DNA of 64,000 nt from a virus. Positions 59,259 to 64,000 of the stretch are shown piece by piece; position 1 is the stretch's first letter; every line of letters starts with the position of its first letter. The notes under the pieces are model-generated. The model was not told where the DNA came from and ran no database searches. It saw nothing but the letters and a program-made list of their open reading frames with translations. Both the position numbers and the translations under genes were made by a program. The DNA lies in the IMG/VR virus record IMGVR_UViG_3300031565_000014, positions 1-64,000 of that record; one strand, given 5' to 3'.

Positions 59259-62200
59259 TTAATCTAAATATTCTATTGTACCTCCGTTAGCTAAAATATA
59301 TTGAATATCTTCATCAGACATTTCATATTCGCCGCCTTCTTGATAATTAACGCTAGTTCCTCCAAATTTATTCATAGCTAAAGAAGGATCGTCCATCTGA
59401 TCTAACTTAGCACTATATTCTTTTTGTAATTTCTGATGAAGCTTAGCTTTCTTTTTATCTTCAATATCCATAGCCTCAATTTTATCTTGTTCAACAATTA
59501 GATTACGCATCCATCTTTCTTCATTGTTTACTAATCTATGAGGCTCCAAATTTGCAGCAACTTGACCTGTTCCTCTTTTTTGCATGTGAGGAGCATCCAT
59601 TTGTTGAAATCTTTGCTGAGCTTGATCAAATTCATTTTCTAAACGAGGAACATCACCGACATACCTCATTACTCTATTATCACTACCTTTAGCATATCGT
59701 GACGGATCCACCCACGGATTATTACTGTTACCAGAATACATATTAAACTCATCCACTCCACCAGGACTATAAGAAACAGAACCATCTTCACCAGCAATAA
59801 CCGCATGATAACTTCCACTACGTCCTGAAGTATTGTTATAATGGCCCCTAATAAGATCTCCTGACTCAGGTATTGTACCTGCAGGTAAAAGATCAAAACC
59901 TAAGTTTTTAGCTTGGCTATTAAAGCTACCATTACCTGTAACAATTGGCAAAGGGTCACCAGCACCCACTTTCACACTACCAAAAGTCATGTCTGGAGAA
60001 TCAGAAGGGACTGTTGCTCCTGCATTTTGCATTACTTGACAAGCGTATGTGTTGCAAGCGAAACCATTTTGGCCAACCCAATTTGCTGTTGCTGGAGGAA
60101 GAGATTGTCTTGGGTTATTCATTGCTGCAATCTTATAAGCTTCTTCTGGAATAGCATTTCTAACGTTCTGTACTCTCGTATTTTCTTGAGCATGTGCGTT
60201 TCTAGCAGCATCTATTTTATCTCCTTGAGCAAACCATTCCTCTATAGCACCACCATTTTGATATCTATTATAATTTCTATTTTGAGCATATGTTTTATCA
60301 TCAGGTCTAAATAAGCCTGTGTTCATTTCATAGTCTCCTCTGTCTCCAGACATTGATGGTTTAGTTGTAAACACACTATCAGCCATCCTGTCCTTACTTA
60401 ATTCTCTTTCTCTTTCAGCTCTAGCTCTACTTTCTAAAAAACCGTTTAGCATACTTAAGCCAGCTAAAGCACCAGATGCCCCAGCTTGACCTATCCACGC
60501 ATTATTCTTAGGTTTTTTAGCCCCCATTTGAGGAGGTAAACTAGATCCTAATGGCTTATCTACACCAGCATCTGTTAAAGTTCCAGGAGAGTTTTCTATT
60601 ACTCCAGCACTTTTAGGTGTCATTTTAGTTAAACCATCTGGGTTAATACTACTTCCTATGCTAGGCGTGTTAGCTATGTTAGGTGTATTAGCTATTGTAC
60701 CTGCAGGAATTTGTTGCATTTTTAAAGGGTCTTGTGACATACTATAGTCTACACCTAGAGGATCACCATAGTCTAAGGGTTCTGGAGCTAATGGATCATC
60801 CAACATTGGTACATTCATAGTCTGTCTATAATCCTCTTGGAGACCATTAGGATTATTAGCATTATTATTATTAAATCCATTATTATTATTTAATCCTTGA
60901 TAATTTTGCCAATCACCTTTACCATCATATAGATCATTAACATTATTTAACTGTGCATCATATTCTTCTCTAGTTATTTGACCAGATTCTAATTGTTGTT
61001 TTAATATACTCATATCAGAAGCATAGATATCTCTTGAGATACCTTGTCCTCCGACTCCTACATAAGCACCACCTGTTTGAAACATCTGAGGCTTTTTTAG
61101 CTCTTTTAGACCTGAATACATTTCTTCTAACTTACTATTGATAACGTTATTTCTAAGTAATTCAGCAAAGTTAGTCTTTTTATTTTTAGTATAATCTTTA
61201 TTCTCTTCTTGAGGAACATAATTAGGTTCTACTTTAAAATCTTTCTTACTTAGGTTAGCATATTGCATTAGCATACTAGGATCCATCTGGCTAAACTGTT
61301 CTGCAGGATAAGCATCATAAGAACCGCCTTCATCAAACATAGCAATAGGTCTAGCATTACCACGTTTAACTTGTTTGTAATGATCTTTAGATTGCATATA
61401 AACATCTCTAATATTTTTTATATTTTCCCTATCTTGTTGTCTAAAATCACGCGTTCCTTCTTCATAAGGGTTTTTTCTATATGTTGCGAAGGCACGAGCA
61501 TCCATTATTTTATCATAATCTCTTTTACCACTAAACTTGTCAGCATAGTCATAATATCCTGGTTGATTGACAAAAGGTGCGTTTAAATTAGAAGCAAGTA
61601 TATTTAAACCTTCTTGTTGATATACATTAGGATCTTCACCGTATACTCCAGGTACTTGTTCGCCGGCCTGTGCTTTATGTAAAGAACCTTCACCATCTTG
61701 CATCATAGACATTATCTCTTCATCAGATTTACCTTCTCTTCTAAGTTGCTCTATATATTCAGGAGAAGACAAGTCTATAGACTGCATTTGGTTAAACATA
61801 CGTCTATCCATGTTAGATGTGTCTATTTTAAAATCAGGAATAGATTTTTTAAAATCAGGCATAGGTACTTCAAAACTTCTTATTTTATAGCTGTCTTGTG
61901 TTTGACTCATTCCTTGATCTGCATTAAACCCTTCAGGATAATAATTATCATAGAAGTTTTGCATTTTAATTTCTTCAGGTGTAGCGCCCGGTTTATTATA
62001 AAACTCCATAGGTCCAGGACCTTCATATTTATTCTGTGAATTATAGTTAATATTTTCATAAGGGATATAAGGATTAGTGTTACCTCCACCATCTTGCATC
62101 TTCTTCTTAAAGAACTTATTAAAGTTTTTTAGGTTATCGTCATATTTACCAAATTTATTAGACTGCATTTGCTTTGTGTAATCAGCATACTTAGGATCTG

Positions 62201-63854
62201 ACATTTGAGAAACAGGTACACTTACTACTCTGTAGCCTTCACCATACTCACTATCTAAACCTCCTGAGTAATCATCGGAGTCAAAAGAAAATCTATCTTG
62301 ACCCACGCCATACTCACCTTTTATTACTGGTTTAGAATTAGTAAAATTATAAATATTTGCATTATTTTCACCAACTTGTTCTGGATTAACTACACCTACA
62401 GACGATCTATAGTTTAATACTTTAGGTTTATTACCTCTAGTATCTACTAAAAATTGATAATATTGTTCAGGTGTGACTTCTCTACCAGCGGCACCACCAT
62501 CTTGGTATTTTCCTTTATCATATTGAACCATCTCTTCTTCAGTCATAGGTCTTGTAGGTGATGTTGGCCCCATACCTCTGTAACCTCCATAGTTATTTAT
62601 CTTATATTCATTAGCTTCATCTAAAGCATCCAAGTTTTCATAATTAGCATAATTTTTCATGTAATCATAATAGTCATCATTCTCTAAAGGATTACTATAT
62701 ACTCTATCAGCAATAAGCTTTAAAGCTTCTTTTTCATTTTTAGGCTTTAAATGATCTTTCTTTAAAGAGTTTAACGCCTTCTGGGTCATGTTACCTTGTT
62801 CATTTTTTACCTCAGGATATTCAAGGTTAAGCTGGTAATTACGAAACTCATCAGTAAAAGGAATAGCTTCTCTTGCCGCATCTCTTTCTGTCATGTAATC
62901 TTCGAAAGCTTCAGTACCGTATTTTATATGAGGAGGTATATTATAAAGAAATGGCGAAGTGTTATCATAAAACATTGCACGTCTAGTTTCTACAGGGATA
63001 TCCAAGCTTGATTGGTAATAGTTATTAGCATCTTCTTCTTTTTCAAAATATTGAACTTCTTTTCTTTTTAAAGCTTCATCATAAGCATCTATAGGTTCTC
63101 TAATTTCTGACCAATTATCATCTTCATCTTGAAATAATGTAGGAAATACTACCCATCCTTTTCCTGGAATATATTCTTTCATCATACCATGAGCAATTGG
63201 TTCTTGAGGTCTCCCTACCCATCCTTCTCTAGAAGGTAATTTTGGTTTGCCTCCTCCATTTTGGTATTTAATTAAACCTCCATATTTTTTCTCTTGCTTC
63301 CAATCACCATCATCAGCAAAACTTATAGCAGCTTTAACGTCTTCTCCAAAATAATTTACTTCTCCTCTTTTTTTAGCTTCAGCATAAGCTTCACCAACGT
63401 CTTGAATTTCTTTCCAGTCGTCCTTACCATTTTGAAATAATGTAGGGAAAGCTACCCAACCTTCACCGGGAATGTATTCTCGTGCCATTAAATGTGTAGA
63501 AGGTCTATTATCATTTTCAGGATCTAATACTATGTCACCTTCTCTATAAGGTACAAATGTAGTTGATCTTTGCTTTACACCACCATCTTGGTACATAGGA
63601 AATTCATCTACATAATCAGCACCAGGAAAGTTATATTCTCCTCCAGGCATCATGATTATAGATCGCCCATTATTATCAACACCCATTACAGGGTAGTTAA
63701 CTCCTTGCATGGTAATATCTCCTCCAGGAATCCTTGTGTTCTGACCAGGATGAGCCCATTGACCTCTTGGATCATAAATCATATCCTTACTATAAGGGTT
63801 AGACTGCTTAGTCTGACTTGACTTAACTTTTATTTTTCCTTTATTTAAACTCAT
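59259..63854 (-). CDS. large virion protein with duplicated domain and NlpC/P60-like hydrolase
   Basis: 1531 residues. Two tandem copies of an about 70-residue domain lie at 115-185 and 215-285, each with E-Y-I-P-G-x-G-W-V-x-F-P-T-L-F-Q, E-I ... D/A-Y-x-E-A, and an aromatic end, as in phage virion hydrolases. Residues about 1255-1400 look like an NlpC/P60-type peptidase: F-A-C-N-T-Y-A-C (Cys1267 as nucleophile), G-D-L-I-R, and S-Y-H-A-V-I-A-G (His1350). An Asn-rich linker lies near 985-1003. About ten copies of an aromatic/Met-Q-(D/N/T/E)-G-G motif are spread along the chain. It probably breaches peptidoglycan during DNA entry. Confidence 0.7.
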   Translation of the reverse strand: MSLNKGKIKVKSSQTKQSNPYSKDMIYDPRGQWAHPGQNTRIPGGDITMQGVNYPVMGVDNNGRSIIMMPGGEYNFPGADYVDEFPMYQDGGVKQRSTTFVPYREGDIVLDPENDNRPSTHLMAREYIPGEGWVAFPTLFQNGKDDWKEIQDVGEAYAEAKKRGEVNYFGEDVKAAISFADDGDWKQEKKYGGLIKYQNGGGKPKLPSREGWVGRPQEPIAHGMMKEYIPGKGWVVFPTLFQDEDDNWSEIREPIDAYDEALKRKEVQYFEKEEDANNYYQSSLDIPVETRRAMFYDNTSPFLYNIPPHIKYGTEAFEDYMTERDAAREAIPFTDEFRNYQLNLEYPEVKNEQGNMTQKALNSLKKDHLKPKNEKEALKLIADRVYSNPLENDDYYDYMKNYANYENLDALDEANEYKINNYGGYRGMGPTSPTRPMTEEEMVQYDKGKYQDGGAAGREVTPEQYYQFLVDTRGNKPKVLNYRSSVGVVNPEQVGENNANIYNFTNSKPVIKGEYGVGQDRFSFDSDDYSGGLDSEYGEGYRVVSVPVSQMSDPKYADYTKQMQSNKFGKYDDNLKNFNKFFKKKMQDGGGNTNPYIPYENINYNSQNKYEGPGPMEFYNKPGATPEEIKMQNFYDNYYPEGFNADQGMSQTQDSYKIRSFEVPMPDFKKSIPDFKIDTSNMDRRMFNQMQSIDLSSPEYIEQLRREGKSDEEIMSMMQDGEGSLHKAQAGEQVPGVYGEDPNVYQQEGLNILASNLNAPFVNQPGYYDYADKFSGKRDYDKIMDARAFATYRKNPYEEGTRDFRQQDRENIKNIRDVYMQSKDHYKQVKRGNARPIAMFDEGGSYDAYPAEQFSQMDPSMLMQYANLSKKDFKVEPNYVPQEENKDYTKNKKTNFAELLRNNVINSKLEEMYSGLKELKKPQMFQTGGAYVGVGGQGISRDIYASDMSILKQQLESGQITREEYDAQLNNVNDLYDGKGDWQNYQGLNNNNGFNNNNANNPNGLQEDYRQTMNVPMLDDPLAPEPLDYGDPLGVDYSMSQDPLKMQQIPAGTIANTPNIANTPSIGSSINPDGLTKMTPKSAGVIENSPGTLTDAGVDKPLGSSLPPQMGAKKPKNNAWIGQAGASGALAGLSMLNGFLESRARAERERELSKDRMADSVFTTKPSMSGDRGDYEMNTGLFRPDDKTYAQNRNYNRYQNGGAIEEWFAQGDKIDAARNAHAQENTRVQNVRNAIPEEAYKIAAMNNPRQSLPPATANWVGQNGFACNTYACQVMQNAGATVPSDSPDMTFGSVKVGAGDPLPIVTGNGSFNSQAKNLGFDLLPAGTIPESGDLIRGHYNNTSGRSGSYHAVIAGEDGSVSYSPGGVDEFNMYSGNSNNPWVDPSRYAKGSDNRVMRYVGDVPRLENEFDQAQQRFQQMDAPHMQKRGTGQVAANLEPHRLVNNEERWMRNLIVEQDKIEAMDIEDKKKAKLHQKLQKEYSAKLDQMDDPSLAMNKFGGTSVNYQEGGEYEMSDEDIQYILANGGTIEYLD
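59655..60092 (-). other. NlpC/P60-like cell-wall hydrolase domain
   Basis: Residues about 1255-1400 of the 1531-residue protein. The Cys1267/His1350 pair has the order and spacing of NlpC/P60 (or related CHAP) peptidases; the third polar residue is not clear by eye. A second Cys1272 is close by, so which one is the nucleophile is uncertain. Confidence 0.55.
63000..63512 (-). repeat. tandem duplication of a W-V-x-F-P-T-L-F domain
   Basis: Residues 115-185 (63300-63512) and 215-285 (63000-63212) of the 1531-residue protein align over about 70 positions, with roughly half identical by eye. They are separated by about 30 residues that carry the Y-Q-N-G-G-G motif. An internal gene duplication in a virion protein. 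Confidence 0.75.
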
Positions 63855-63857
63855 AGC

Positions 63858-64000
63858 TTATCTTGGACTTATAACTTGCTTCTCTTTATTCAATTTAAAC
63901 AAAAATTTTGAATCTCCTGATACTCTTTTCTTTAAAATTAAAGACGAGAGATAATGTCTAAACTTTTTTCTTTGTAATTCTGGTTTATTATAGTCAATAT
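63858..64000 (-). CDS. C-terminal end of an unrecognised protein (cut by window end)
   Basis: On the minus strand an open frame enters from beyond the window and ends in TAA at 63858-63860, giving the last 47 residues: very basic (R-K-K-F-R-H, L-K-K-R) and ending Q-V-I-S-P-R. The stop is 3 bases before the start of the 1531-residue gene, so it belongs to the same minus-strand operon. Too short to identify. Confidence 0.65.
   Translation of the reverse strand, partial: IDYNKPELQRKKFRHYLSSLILKKRVSGDSKFLFKLNKEKQVISPR

Noticed and set aside
8-64000. The same 12 bases (TATAGTCAATAT) at 8-19 and at 63989-64000, as if terminal repeats
   Set aside because: Only 12 AT-rich bases, both lie inside reading frames cut by the window, so chance is more likely than a genome end.
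29446-64000. Many small plus-strand frames opposite the giant minus-strand genes
   Set aside because: They are shadows: hydrophobic translations typical of antisense of coding DNA, no leaders, fully contained in conserved genes.
1-64000. Alternative genetic code (TAG or TGA reassignment) as in some crAss-like phages
   Set aside because: All long genes are open in the standard code, and TAG and TGA both serve as normal stops here.
1-64000. CRISPR arrays, insertion sequences, integrase
   Set aside because: No regularly spaced repeats, transposase or recombinase motifs were seen.

Overview
The window is AT-rich DNA (about 30% G+C by eye) of a tailed bacteriophage. The gene content points to a crAss-like phage (order Crassvirales) or a close relative infecting a member of the Bacteroidota. 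The evidence is: three adjacent giant genes, one carrying the D-F-D-x-D metal-binding motif of phage two-barrel RNA polymerases; the tail-barrel/ejection-type proteins next to them; a replication module with family B polymerase, DnaB-like helicase, primase, Sak4-like ATPase and SSB-like protein; almost no Shine-Dalgarno sequences, with A/T-rich leaders before start codons; and a few TTTG / TAnnTTT-type promoter candidates. All long reading frames are open in the standard code. Capsid, portal and terminase genes are not in the window, and both ends cut through genes.

Left part (1-29,390), nearly all on the + strand: a cell-envelope pair (lipoprotein and glucosaminidase-like protein), a ClpX-like AAA+ ATPase, a possible aberrant tRNA, an HNH-type protein, an SF2 helicase, membrane proteins, a ClpS adaptor and a probable inactivated uracil-DNA glycosylase relative. 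Next comes an accessory patch (about 8,640-10,510) with different base composition, repeated hairpins and a candidate structured RNA. From 11.7 kb the replication block runs: DnaA-C-like protein, DnaB helicase, Sak4-like ATPase, SSB-like protein, Toprim primase, RusA-like resolvase, a VWA/metallopeptidase protein with its MoxR AAA partner, a PD-(D/E)XK nuclease, family B DNA polymerase and a MazG-like pyrophosphohydrolase. Two small minus-strand islands interrupt this run: a single gene at 7.5-7.85 kb, and a holin/overlapping-spanin-like cassette at 10.8-11.7 kb.

Right part (29,446-64,000), all on the - strand and read right to left: a gene cut by the window end, a 1531-residue virion protein with an NlpC/P60-like hydrolase domain and many Q-x-G-G motifs, an 800-residue protein of the same style, an 1152-residue protein, then giant proteins of 1873, 4041 and 2036 residues. 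The last three are joined by TAATG stop/start overlaps. They carry a RecB-like nuclease motif, the RNA polymerase motif, four HExxH metallopeptidase motifs and an ADP-ribosyltransferase-like (ART-PolyVal) domain, so they look like ejected polyvalent proteins combined with the virion RNA polymerase. The + and - blocks converge on a strong bidirectional terminator at about 29.4 kb.

How the parts may work together (inference): the - block builds the injection apparatus and delivers the RNA polymerase with protective effectors, the + block replicates and repairs the genome, and ClpX/ClpS and MoxR/VWA proteins may remodel or redirect host proteolysis.
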